A stretch of 55,676 nt of DNA from an uncultured Bacillota bacterium. Lineage in GTDB: Bacteria > Bacillota > Clostridia > Christensenellales > UBA1242. Each line of letters begins with the position of its first letter. Positions within the stretch are counted from its first letter, which is position 1. Shown here piece after piece: positions 16,353 through 24,927 of the stretch. Location: positions 1-55,676 of the forward strand of contig CAMRTM010000004.1 of assembly GCA_947053645.1 (NCBI GenBank). The letters run 5' to 3'. The notes below the pieces were generated by a model. It did no database searches. It had not been told where the DNA came from and saw only the letters and a program-made list of their open reading frames with translations. A program made the translations under genes and the position numbers.

Positions 16353-17909
16353 TTAACGCTTTTTTGTGAAAAGTTTCTTTACAGATAAAGATTTTGATTT
16401 TTTAGGCTTTAATCTTTCCTTTGCAAGAATAATGAAAGAATGAAGATTTATTAAATCAAAAACATTGCATAATAGTACAAAACTTACCACTGATACTATT
16501 CCACCTATTGTAAGCGAAAGGAAAAGCGGGAAGATATGATTACACAAACTTGTAATAAAACTTGTTAAAGCCGCGGAAGGAATTATTAAAAGTATCATTA
16601 TGAGAAGAGGCTTTAAAATATTTAATTGTATCTTGATTTTTCGCTTTAACATTAAACTATTCAGCACTGCTGTAACTATAAAACTTGCACCCATTCCCCA
16701 AACCAATGCGTTTATTCCAACTAATGAAGGGAGAAACCATATTGCAATAAACATAACTATAGCGCCAATGAAATAATTGATAAAGCCCTTCACTTCCATG
16801 CCAAGGGAGTTTAATAACGCTGAGGTTATATTTGTAATTCCAAGCGGAATTAAAACCCATGCAGAGGATTGCAAAAGTGTTCCACTTAGAGCATTGTCAT
16901 AAAGGAATATTCCTGCGCCCTCGCCAAGAGCCAGATATGCTGGCACAAAAAGGCAGGAAATAAAGAGTGAAAAAATTATAGAAGAGCGTACCCGCCTTTG
17001 TATATGTGCACTATCATTCTGTGCCATTGCTGCTGACATGTCAGGAATAAGTGCCGTTGATAGAGAGCCTATGATTGTAGTAGGTACGAAAAGTAGTGGC
17101 ATTGTCATACCGACAGCAACACCATATATAGAAAGTGCTTGTGATGCGGTATAACCTATTGCACTTAACCTTGCTGGAATTATTAGGGCGACAATTGGCT
17201 GAATCAAACTGCCCGCCACTCGTATTCCTGTAATTGGAGTAGATTGTTTAACGAGTGGCTTAAATATGTTTTTAGAAGGCTTTGACATCTTTCCACCAAA
17301 GAAGAAGAATAGAAGCATTACAAATATCATCGACATTGCACATGCGATAGTCAAACTCCATGCTACCGATGTCGCGTTCTCTATAGCAGTAAGAGTTCCA
17401 CCTATTATAAGAACACAGATAAAAATTCTTACTATTTGCTCATATAATTCGCTAAAACATAGTGCAAAATAGTTATTTTGTCCCCAAAGTGCTCCACGAA
17501 AAACACTATACACTGAAGAAAACACCAAACTTGGAAGGAGAACTATCAAGATTCCCACACATCTTGAATCAGTGAAAAGTGTGGCAAACACATTCTTAAA
17601 TAAAAATACTACAAGGCATAGCAAAACACTTAGAATAAGAGAAAATATCAACGATACTGTAACAAGACTGCCCTCACTTTTCCCCTCTCCTTTAGCACGA
17701 AACTTTGCTGTCATGCGTGATATTATGAGAGGAAGTCCGCTTGAAACTATTGTAAGAAGCACCATAAAAATCGAGAATGCAACCTGATATAATCCAAGTG
17801 ATTCCGCCCCTATTGTTCTTGAAAGATATATTCTAAAAAAGAATCCACAAACCCTTGTGAGAACTGAAAAGAAGGTTATTAATGCTACCGTTTTAAATAA
17901 AGATTTCAT
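16353..17909 (-). CDS. SpoVB-type MOP-superfamily flippase
   Basis: A 518-residue membrane protein with about 14 helices in the MurJ/SpoVB/Wzx branch of the MOP superfamily. The N-terminal FFRIYLSRTIGAESLGLYQVAFSIF and the RGALWGQNNYFALCFSELYEQIVRI region are typical of SpoVB, a putative lipid II or polysaccharide flippase needed for spore cortex. A basic tail (KERLKPKKSKSLSVKK) follows the last helix. AAAAGGAG lies 5-6 nt before the ATG. It is divergent from a small LysM gene across a strikingly symmetric intergenic region. Confidence 0.8.
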   Translation of the reverse strand: MKSLFKTVALITFFSVLTRVCGFFFRIYLSRTIGAESLGLYQVAFSIFMVLLTIVSSGLPLIISRMTAKFRAKGEGKSEGSLVTVSLIFSLILSVLLCLVVFLFKNVFATLFTDSRCVGILIVLLPSLVFSSVYSVFRGALWGQNNYFALCFSELYEQIVRIFICVLIIGGTLTAIENATSVAWSLTIACAMSMIFVMLLFFFFGGKMSKPSKNIFKPLVKQSTPITGIRVAGSLIQPIVALIIPARLSAIGYTASQALSIYGVAVGMTMPLLFVPTTIIGSLSTALIPDMSAAMAQNDSAHIQRRVRSSIIFSLFISCLFVPAYLALGEGAGIFLYDNALSGTLLQSSAWVLIPLGITNITSALLNSLGMEVKGFINYFIGAIVMFIAIWFLPSLVGINALVWGMGASFIVTAVLNSLMLKRKIKIQLNILKPLLIMILLIIPSAALTSFITSLCNHIFPLFLSLTIGGIVSVVSFVLLCNVFDLINLHSFIILAKERLKPKKSKSLSVKKLFTKKR

Positions 17910-17978
17910 ATCATCTCCTTTTATATTTGTATTAAGTTTGTCCTGACTTTAATACAATAAATTAAAGGAGATGTCATG
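17907..17978. promoter_or_regulatory. Symmetric divergent promoter/start region
   Basis: The whole gap between the two start codons is a near palindrome centred at about 17942. CATCTCCTTT (17912-17921) mirrors AAAGGAGATG (17964-17973), and TTGTATTAA (17927-17935) mirrors TTAATACAA (17949-17957). On each strand this yields TTGTAT-N17-TAATAC plus a ribosome site and ATG. Confidence 0.65.
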
Positions 17979-18134
17979 AAAAAATTTAAAGATGAGATTT
18001 ATATAGTAAAAAAAGAGGACACTTTGTCCTCTATCGCCTCCGCCTACGGAGTAAACCCCGTAACTATTTTAATTGCTAACAACTGTACTCCTAATATGAT
18101 ACAGGAAGGATTAATACTTTTTATTAAACATTAG
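17976..18134 (+). CDS. Stand-alone LysM domain protein, 52 residues
   Basis: A short gene from an ATG at 17976 to a TAG at 18132-18134. Residues 9-50 form one complete LysM domain: YIVKKEDTLSSIASAYGVNP, then TILIANNC, and an ending EGLILFI. LysM domains bind peptidoglycan or chitin-type glycans. There is no signal peptide, so the protein is either cytosolic in the mother cell (as with spore-coat LysM proteins such as SafA) or exported by other means. GGAG lies 5 nt before the ATG. It is divergent from the SpoVB-type gene and tail-to-tail with the VTT-domain gene. Confidence 0.75.
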   Translation: MKKFKDEIYIVKKEDTLSSIASAYGVNPVTILIANNCTPNMIQEGLILFIKH

Positions 18135-18135
18135 A

Positions 18136-18849
18136 TTACTGTTTATGTTTAAATAGTCTATTTAAATAACTTTCAATTTGCGGCTTATATTTACTTGATA
18201 GATAAATGCTTGTCACTGCAAATATAAAAAACAATCCCCACACTACTAAACCCCAACCATGGTATGGAATTATTTGTCCACTTGTAAAATATGATGTCAG
18301 GAAAATCCCAATAGGCCGAGTTATTAATTGTGTCGCCATAAAAAATGTCCAGCTCATATCGGTAAGTCCTGCAACAAGGCATAGTATATCGTCAGGAAAA
18401 AAAGGAAGCAGCATCATAAGTACAAAACTATACTTTCCATTACTTAAAAATCTTGTCCACTTTTCACAACTTTCCTTCCCAACCATGAATACTACTATCT
18501 TTTTTCCAAAACTTCTTCCAATGGCAAATGCAACCGCACTGCCAAGTAGTATTCCCGCAAGGCTTAATAGCCCCGCTTGGAAGGGACCATAAATGAGTGT
18601 ACCCGCAACCACCAATATAGGTGATGGGATTGGAATAAATGTAACCTGCAAAAATTGAAAGATTACGAAAACCGCTCTACCATAAAACCCTAAATCTAAA
18701 ATAAGATTTTTAAGTTTTTCTACTGAATTTACATACTCCCACCAACCAGTGGCTACTAAAACAAAATACATCGCTACAAGAAAAGCCAATACTATAAGTA
18801 TGACCAAACTTGTGCGAAGTATTTTTTGTTTCTTAGTAAGAGTTTCCAT
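18136..18849 (-). CDS. VTT-domain (TVP38/TMEM64, SNARE-associated) membrane protein
   Basis: A 237-residue DedA-superfamily protein of the TVP38/TMEM64 branch, with about six membrane helices. Typical parts are IFQFLQVTFIPIPSPILVVAGTLIYGPFQAGLLS and the GSAVAFAIGRSFGKKIV motif (the family's F..GR..G signature), then LPFFPDDILCLVAGL. The superfamily is thought to act as lipid scramblases or transporters. There is no Shine-Dalgarno; a perfect TATAAT ends 6 nt before the ATG. Confidence 0.85.
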   Translation of the reverse strand: METLTKKQKILRTSLVILIVLAFLVAMYFVLVATGWWEYVNSVEKLKNLILDLGFYGRAVFVIFQFLQVTFIPIPSPILVVAGTLIYGPFQAGLLSLAGILLGSAVAFAIGRSFGKKIVVFMVGKESCEKWTRFLSNGKYSFVLMMLLPFFPDDILCLVAGLTDMSWTFFMATQLITRPIGIFLTSYFTSGQIIPYHGWGLVVWGLFFIFAVTSIYLSSKYKPQIESYLNRLFKHKQ

Positions 18850-18855
18850 AATGTT

Positions 18856-18861
18856 ATTATA
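18856..18861 (-). promoter_or_regulatory. -10 box 6 nt upstream of the VTT-domain gene ATG
   Basis: Perfect TATAAT on the minus strand, then AACATT and the ATG at 18849. The -35 region is weak. No ribosome site is present. Confidence 0.4.
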
Positions 18862-18881
18862 AGTTAATAAAGTTAAAATTA

Positions 18882-20393
18882 TTATGGATTATATTCACTT
18901 GGGCTTAACTTCTCTATTTTGTTTTTTATTCGCTCCTCACTTTCACTGGTTACTCTTTGTGCTGGAATTAGTTTTACATTACTTGCTGGAAGAGTCATCC
19001 CCTCTCCAAGGCTTTCTTTTCCTTCAACTATAAGTCCACTTTGTGGATAGTAATAATCATGGCGTACCATTTTTTCCTCTACTACCTTTCCATCTTCAAG
19101 ATATTGCACATATCCTTTTGACTCATAACCTTCGCGCGGATATTTTAATCTATGATATTCACCTTTATATAACACATAATTTGTATACTCGCCATTTTCA
19201 TCTTGTATAATTTTGTCGCCATCATGAGGCAAAATTTTTACAAACTCTGCTCGAGTTTTTATCGACTTTCCTTCTTCAAATGGCTGACCATATATCTCGA
19301 CATGGGCGGTAGTATCATCGCCATACGCTTTAATATAGATTGGAGAATCTAATGTGTTTTTAAATACTAAATCCGCATAACCTTCACTTACCATGGCATC
19401 AAAGGAAAGTGGAACATACGAGGCTGGAAGAGAGTGATGAGAGGATGCAAGAACTTCTACATCAGCAAGAAGAAGCGCATTGTATAAAGTCGTAGACGCT
19501 TGACATACGCCACCACCTGCACCTGACACATAGACTCCATTCATAATAATATTCGCTTTTTTATAGCCATTTTCTACGGTACGGGGCCCAGTTACAGCAT
19601 TAAAGGAAACCTCTTCTCCAGAAGCAATTATCTTACCGTTAAAGGCAGAAAGTGCTTTTTTTACATTGCTTTTTCTGTCATTTGAAGAGGTGGCGTAACT
19701 TGTTTGAAAACTTGATCGAAGGGTAATCTGCTTAAGCAAAGCCTCTTTGTCGAGTTTAGGCACAACTTCAGTGGTAGGTATCTCTATTGTCACCTTATTT
19801 GCTTCTTTTAATGCTTCATCAAGTTTAGTGTTTAATTCATCTCTATCTACTTTTAGTGCATTTTTGCCCTCTTCAACTGAAAACATCTTCTCGCTATTCG
19901 GATTGAACACTACTTGTGCATTCTCTGCATTTGTTTCCACCTTGGCTATAATATCTTCAAGTTTATCTTCTATTCCGCCAAGGACATTTTTATAGGAGAT
20001 ATTGACATTAAGTCCTTCTTTTTTCACCTTGTTTTCAATCTTCTTTTTCGCAAAGATATTTCCACTGCGCCCATAACTTAAAACCTGTGAAATAGGCTCT
20101 GCAATTGAATTTTTTACTTCAAATTCGCTTCCTTTTAGGGACCACTTCTCCCCACTACATGTAAGAGTAATTTCAATATCATCTCTTTTTTCTAACATCT
20201 TACTTGATACAATTTCTTCTGCCTCTTTACTTGTAAGACCTGAAACATTTACACCATTGATATGTGTATTTTCATAAAAAGTGGTACTTTCATTAAGTCC
20301 ATCACCAAAATAAAATTGACAAAATAATAACAGTCCTACCGCTATAATAGATACACCCATAAGCCAAATAATTGAAGATTTTTTCTTTGCCAT
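18882..20393 (-). CDS. VanW family protein with PG-binding and G5-like domains
   Basis: A 503-residue exported protein. A membrane helix (about 8-27) is followed by one or two PG_binding_4 (YkuD/VanW-associated) repeats to about residue 215. Then comes a VanW domain (TLRSSFQTSYATSSNDRKSN, GEEVSFNAVTGPRT, GGGVCQASTTLYNALLLA, HSLPASYVPL) and a C-terminal G5-like extension. Such proteins (YoaR-like) are common cell-wall proteins in Clostridia; despite the name a link to vancomycin is not implied. GAGG precedes the ATG. Confidence 0.88.
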   Translation of the reverse strand: MAKKKSSIIWLMGVSIIAVGLLLFCQFYFGDGLNESTTFYENTHINGVNVSGLTSKEAEEIVSSKMLEKRDDIEITLTCSGEKWSLKGSEFEVKNSIAEPISQVLSYGRSGNIFAKKKIENKVKKEGLNVNISYKNVLGGIEDKLEDIIAKVETNAENAQVVFNPNSEKMFSVEEGKNALKVDRDELNTKLDEALKEANKVTIEIPTTEVVPKLDKEALLKQITLRSSFQTSYATSSNDRKSNVKKALSAFNGKIIASGEEVSFNAVTGPRTVENGYKKANIIMNGVYVSGAGGGVCQASTTLYNALLLADVEVLASSHHSLPASYVPLSFDAMVSEGYADLVFKNTLDSPIYIKAYGDDTTAHVEIYGQPFEEGKSIKTRAEFVKILPHDGDKIIQDENGEYTNYVLYKGEYHRLKYPREGYESKGYVQYLEDGKVVEEKMVRHDYYYPQSGLIVEGKESLGEGMTLPASNVKLIPAQRVTSESEERIKNKIEKLSPSEYNP

Positions 20394-20456
20394 TTTGTCC
20401 TCTTATGTGTAGTATGAATATTTTAATAAAAAAATATGCAAGTGTCCACCTGCATA

Positions 20457-22883
20457 TTATTTCTTCCTTTTTAGTTTAGTTAGCATCTTTTGCCCAAATG
20501 CAATCAACTGTTTTCTGAATAAAATATAAAGTAATATTATTCCTGCAGAGTAACCCATTATGATTCCAAACAGTTTCCACACTTCACCAGTATAATCTGT
20601 CAACATAAATAAATCGCCTTTTATTAATATTGCTGCCACTATTAAGACAACGCTGGAAACCATAGCAAGAATTCGCATCTTCGTAAGCGGGAAGCATAGT
20701 GAGATTAAATTTAGATAACCTGTAAAGGTAAGCACCATTACAAGTAGTGTGATGTACTGCGAGTCGGTAAGACTGACAATTTCTGTTTCATGCAAAATCA
20801 TTACAATTATTATGTTTATAAATATCAATAATGCCCGTGGAATCGACCTTTTAAAGACCTGAGGCATAAAATCACCTTTAATTAGGTTATCGTTTGGCTC
20901 TAATGTAAGTATAAATGACGGCAGTCCTATAACAAACATTTCAAGAAGAAGCATATTTACCGTCTGGAATGGATATCCAGCGCTACTACGCCATGCCAAA
21001 GTCACTAAGGTGAGAAGTATTGCAAAAAATGTTTTCATCACAAAGAGAGAGGAAGAGTTCTGCACATTATTGACAACCTGCCGTCCCTCTCTAACTACTG
21101 AAGGAAGTGAAGTAAAATTAGAATCCATAAGCACAAGTTTTGATATACTCCTTGCAACCTCACTGCCATCCGCCATAGCAATACTGCAATCCGCTTCTTT
21201 CAGCGCAAGAGTGTCGTTAACTCCGTCACCTGTCATGGCAACAACATTCCCCTGTTTTTTAAGGGTCTTTACAAGCACATATTTCTGCTCGGGTGTTACC
21301 CTGCCGAATACAGTGTATTCATTTACAAGGCTTTCAACCTCTTCAACACTGTGATTTTCAAGAGAAATATATTTGTCGCTGTTTTCCACCCCTACACGCT
21401 GTGCAATCTTTGCAACCGTTGCTGGGTCATCGCCTGAAATTATCTTTATTTGGACATCATTAGATTTAAACCACTCTATTGTTTCTATCGCCTTTTCACG
21501 AATATGCTCTTCTAAGGAAATTAACGCAAGGAGTTTGCTCTCACTCCCCTCCATATCTTCACTAAATTTTCCTTCACATTCAGTGAGTGCTATTACGCGC
21601 AACCCCTTTGACGCTTGGGAAGAAATATACTCCTTTTGCTTAGGCGTAAGATGACACTTTATTCGTGTTACCGCTCCTAAGAAATATATCTTTCCTTCTT
21701 CAAGTTCTGTTATTGAATATTTACGCTGAGATGAAAATTCAAGTTTATTGACCGCAGTTACACTGTCATCCAAGCCATATTCTTTTGTTAAGGCAATTGA
21801 AGTGGCATTTTTAGATTTTTGATTGAATAATACCTGCGACAATATCTTTTTTGCATCCTTTTTACCAAAGGTCTTAAGTTCTACCACATCCATAGTTCCG
21901 TCGGTGATTGTTCCAGTTTTATCTAGACACAGAACATTGGTGCGAGCAAGCATCTCTATTGAATATAAATCTTTGACTAAAGTCTTTTTTCTAGCAAGTT
22001 TTACTACACCCACAGCAAGACCTACCGTGACAAGAAGAAACATTCCAGCGGGAATCATACTTGTCAGCGCACCGCTTGTATATTCTACTACACTTTTTAT
22101 TGTGCTTTCTGCTTTGCTCCATTGGCTCCACACCGTTAAAGCACCTATTGGCACAAGGATAATTCCAATATACTTAATAAACCTATTCAAGTCTTTAAAC
22201 AGGTTTGACTGTGGGGCTTTAAACTCTTTAGCCTTTGCTGCCATTTGATAAATATAATTTTCCTTACCCACCTTCTCCACTCTTGCATAACATAGACCAG
22301 AAACAAGGAAACTTCCGGATAAAAGAGGGTCATCAATGGATTTTACTATTGCATTTGACTCGCCTGTAAGCAGGCTTTCATTTACCTCCACCTTTCCATC
22401 TACTATTATACAATCGGTAGGAATTTGGTCACCGCTAGATAAAATCATAATATCGTCTAAAACAAGATCATCCGATAATATTTCAATTTCCTGTCCATCA
22501 CGCACCACTCTGATTTTTGGCGCAGTGACAAGGGACATTTTTTCCACCGTGCGTTTTGCCCTTATCTCTTGGAATATGGCAAGAGCAGTGTTAAGCACTA
22601 TCACAACTAAAAATAAAAGATTGCTATAAGATTCAACGCAAATAAGTGCGACTGCAATTATAAGCCAAATAAAATTGAAAAATGTGAAAATATTTTTAGC
22701 AAATATAGAAAAATATGATTTTGACGCCTTAATTTTAGTGTTATTGGTAAGTTTTAATGCTTTTCTTTCTTCAACCTGACTCTCAGTCAGTCCAAAATCT
22801 TTAGTTGAAAAAAATCTTACAATATTTTCTAATTGCAAGTTTTTTTGCTTTTTCATTCTATTTTTTTTCTTTTCCTTAACCAT
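20457..22883 (-). CDS. Cation-translocating P-type ATPase
   Basis: An 808-residue P-type ATPase. The actuator loop TGES is at 173-176, the phosphorylated DKTGT at 321-325, and the hinge is MTGDGVNDTLALKEAD. About ten membrane helices are arranged as 2+2+6. The M4 motif reads MIPAG where Ca2+ pumps have PEGL-type residues. The sequence is nearest to the CtpE-like group of bacterial pumps; the ion is not certain (Ca2+ is the best guess). The first ATG at 22883 would have only about a 7-nt leader behind a TTGACA-N17-TATACT promoter. An internal Met10 is an alternative start. Confidence 0.85.
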   Translation of the reverse strand: MVKEKKKNRMKKQKNLQLENIVRFFSTKDFGLTESQVEERKALKLTNNTKIKASKSYFSIFAKNIFTFFNFIWLIIAVALICVESYSNLLFLVVIVLNTALAIFQEIRAKRTVEKMSLVTAPKIRVVRDGQEIEILSDDLVLDDIMILSSGDQIPTDCIIVDGKVEVNESLLTGESNAIVKSIDDPLLSGSFLVSGLCYARVEKVGKENYIYQMAAKAKEFKAPQSNLFKDLNRFIKYIGIILVPIGALTVWSQWSKAESTIKSVVEYTSGALTSMIPAGMFLLVTVGLAVGVVKLARKKTLVKDLYSIEMLARTNVLCLDKTGTITDGTMDVVELKTFGKKDAKKILSQVLFNQKSKNATSIALTKEYGLDDSVTAVNKLEFSSQRKYSITELEEGKIYFLGAVTRIKCHLTPKQKEYISSQASKGLRVIALTECEGKFSEDMEGSESKLLALISLEEHIREKAIETIEWFKSNDVQIKIISGDDPATVAKIAQRVGVENSDKYISLENHSVEEVESLVNEYTVFGRVTPEQKYVLVKTLKKQGNVVAMTGDGVNDTLALKEADCSIAMADGSEVARSISKLVLMDSNFTSLPSVVREGRQVVNNVQNSSSLFVMKTFFAILLTLVTLAWRSSAGYPFQTVNMLLLEMFVIGLPSFILTLEPNDNLIKGDFMPQVFKRSIPRALLIFINIIIVMILHETEIVSLTDSQYITLLVMVLTFTGYLNLISLCFPLTKMRILAMVSSVVLIVAAILIKGDLFMLTDYTGEVWKLFGIIMGYSAGIILLYILFRKQLIAFGQKMLTKLKRKK

Positions 22884-22896
22884 ATTTCTTTTTATT

Positions 22897-22925
22897 AGTA
22901 TAATAATCTATTATTTCATTGTCAA
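22897..22925 (-). promoter_or_regulatory. Promoter of the P-type ATPase gene
   Basis: Minus-strand TTGACA (22920-22925), 17-nt spacer, TATACT (22897-22902), 13 nt before the ATG, giving a leader of about 7 nt. Confidence 0.6.
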
Positions 22926-22942
22926 ATCTATCGCTAATAAGT

Positions 22943-22971
22943 TTGACATTATTTATAAAAATAAGTATTCT
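22943..22971 (+). promoter_or_regulatory. Promoter of cca
   Basis: TTGACA (22943-22948), 17-nt spacer, TATTCT (22966-22971), 29 nt before the ATG at 23001. Confidence 0.55.
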
Positions 22972-23000
22972 ATATGTATATTAATAAAAAAGAGGATAAA

Positions 23001-24233
23001 ATGAAAATTGAGATTTCTTCAAATTTAAAAAATCTTTCAAAACTTTTTCCATCTGAACTTTTTATTGTGGGTGGTTTCGTAAGAAATAGTTTACTTGGCA
23101 TTGACCTTGTAGATGTTGACTTGTGCAGCAGTCTTACCCTTGACAAGGTAGCCAAACTTTTAGAAGGTTCTCCTTTTAGTTTTAAAATAAAAAGCAAAAC
23201 TCTTGGCACCGCACTTATAACCATCGAAAACGAATGTTATGAATACTCGGTTTTTAGAAAAGAATACTATGGAGAAAACGGACAACACTCCCCTGAAAAG
23301 GTAGAATTTATTACTGATATTCAAGAAGATGCCAAACGCAGAGATTTTACAATTAATGCTATATATTATGACATTAACAAGGATGAGATAATTGATTTTT
23401 ATCATGGCGTTGAAGATATTAAAAACAAAATATTACGCACAGTTGAAACCCCTGAATTTGTTTTATCTAAAGACGGGGCTAGACTTCTTAGACTTTTTAG
23501 ATTTCAATGTGAACTGGGATTTAAAATTGAAAAAGAAACCTTACTTACCGCTTTAAAGTATGCAGGCAATGTAAAAGCAATTTCAAACGAACGAAAGCTG
23601 AACGAAATGGGCAAAATTATAAACAGCAGCTCACGCTATTCCATTTCAAAACCTAATGCTTTTATGAGAGCCTTTAAACTTTTCAATCGTTATCAAGTTT
23701 GGCCTAGTTTTGGACTTGACACACCTAAAGTTAAATTTAACATGATTAAAAAGGTGGAGCAAAAAGCCTATGGACTTTTAATTGATATAATTGACACTGT
23801 GAACCCAATAAGCGTTTCCTATTATCTTGAGCGGCTTCTTGCCGATATAGGTCTGTCAAAGAAAGCAATGGCTTTATCAATTAATATTCTTTCTGGCTAC
23901 TATGCCGCCCTAAATAAAGAAAGCAACAAGCCATATTTCTTCAAGTACTTTGACAACTTCCCTATTATCTGCCAACTTATAAACAAAAAATCAAAACTTC
24001 TTTCTATGAAATATGAATTTTTCTACAAATATATTATAAGTCATAAACTTGTGATAAGCATAAAGGATTTACAAATAACTGGCGATGATATTAAAAAACA
24101 TTATCCAGAGGTAAATCCAAAAAGATATAAGGCTATTCTTGAGAGTCTATTAAGTGATGTCTTTGACTGCAAACTTATCAACAACAAAAAAGAACTTATA
24201 GCGGCTGTCAATCAAAAATTAAAATATTTATAA
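23001..24233 (+). CDS. cca: CCA-adding tRNA nucleotidyltransferase
   Basis: A 410-residue class II nucleotidyltransferase that builds or repairs the CCA end of tRNA. The N-terminal catalytic motif is FIVGGFVRNSLLGIDLVDVDL (G-G-x-V-R and D-x-D), followed by RRDFTINAIYYD and the nucleotide-recognition segment RLLRLFRFQCELGFKIE. I chose the ATG at 23001 because GAGG lies just before it; an upstream ATG nine codons earlier lacks a ribosome site. The C-terminal region is longer and less conserved. A strong hairpin follows the stop. Confidence 0.9.
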   Translation: MKIEISSNLKNLSKLFPSELFIVGGFVRNSLLGIDLVDVDLCSSLTLDKVAKLLEGSPFSFKIKSKTLGTALITIENECYEYSVFRKEYYGENGQHSPEKVEFITDIQEDAKRRDFTINAIYYDINKDEIIDFYHGVEDIKNKILRTVETPEFVLSKDGARLLRLFRFQCELGFKIEKETLLTALKYAGNVKAISNERKLNEMGKIINSSSRYSISKPNAFMRAFKLFNRYQVWPSFGLDTPKVKFNMIKKVEQKAYGLLIDIIDTVNPISVSYYLERLLADIGLSKKAMALSINILSGYYAALNKESNKPYFFKYFDNFPIICQLINKKSKLLSMKYEFFYKYIISHKLVISIKDLQITGDDIKKHYPEVNPKRYKAILESLLSDVFDCKLINNKKELIAAVNQKLKYL

Positions 24234-24236
24234 TAA

Positions 24237-24261
24237 AAAAACGGGGTTTCCCCGTTTTTTT
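24237..24261. terminator. Bidirectional terminator after cca
   Basis: Stem ACGGGG-TTT-CCCCGT with A-rich 5' and T7 3' flanks, between convergent genes. Confidence 0.85.
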
Positions 24262-24925
24262 ATTTGTAATTTTCTAAATTTTCAAAGATTGGATATGTGT
24301 TTGCGTTTACTTTGATTGTTGTCACACTTTTTCTTTTTGTTCCATTCAGAGAAGTAAGATTGCCTTCAACCGCAAAATAGAAGGTAACCTCTTGGACACC
24401 ATTTTCATCACTAAAAGCAAAGTATACAGTATCATAGGTAATTTTATTCTGTGTAAAGAATTTACTATATTCATACGCTGAGCCATCTTTTCTATATAAG
24501 GTTTGTGGAGCATTATAATATAGTTTCACATAATTAGCACCTAGACGGCTGCTTAAAGATGAAGAAGTTTCAATAAATTCATTCGCAGTTTCATCTATTG
24601 TATAATTCCCGAAGTTTCCACTGAATAATGCTGTCAAAGTATTTATACTAAAGGAACTATTATATGCTTCTACAAAGTCAGTATAATTCTCGCTTTGTGA
24701 ATTTAGATGTATTGAACCACTTGTGATTTGGTCGGTAACTATTGTAATTTCATCTGCTTCCTTAATAAAATGTGGTTTAAGATTGATATTCACGCATGAC
24801 ATTATAATTATTGCAAGAGCAATTACTAATGTAATTGACATTGCCACTATTAAGCCTATCTTTTTTCTTTTAATTCTAAGGCGTAGGTACTCATCATCAA
24901 TATTTCTTGTCTCTATATTCTCCAT
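24260..24925 (-). CDS. Single-pass membrane protein of unknown function
   Basis: A 221-residue protein with a basic N-terminus, one membrane helix (about 23-45), and a 170-residue extracytoplasmic part rich in Tyr, Thr and Ser. No family recognised. It begins 2 nt after the ftsH stop, so it is the second gene of an ftsH operon and may be linked to membrane quality control. Confidence 0.6.
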   Translation of the reverse strand: MENIETRNIDDEYLRLRIKRKKIGLIVAMSITLVIALAIIIMSCVNINLKPHFIKEADEITIVTDQITSGSIHLNSQSENYTDFVEAYNSSFSINTLTALFSGNFGNYTIDETANEFIETSSSLSSRLGANYVKLYYNAPQTLYRKDGSAYEYSKFFTQNKITYDTVYFAFSDENGVQEVTFYFAVEGNLTSLNGTKRKSVTTIKVNANTYPIFENLENYK

Positions 24926-24927
24926 GT

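Noticed and set aside
21823..22248. 141-residue plus-strand frame opposite the P-type ATPase
   Set aside because: Antisense shadow of a strongly conserved gene with no start signals.
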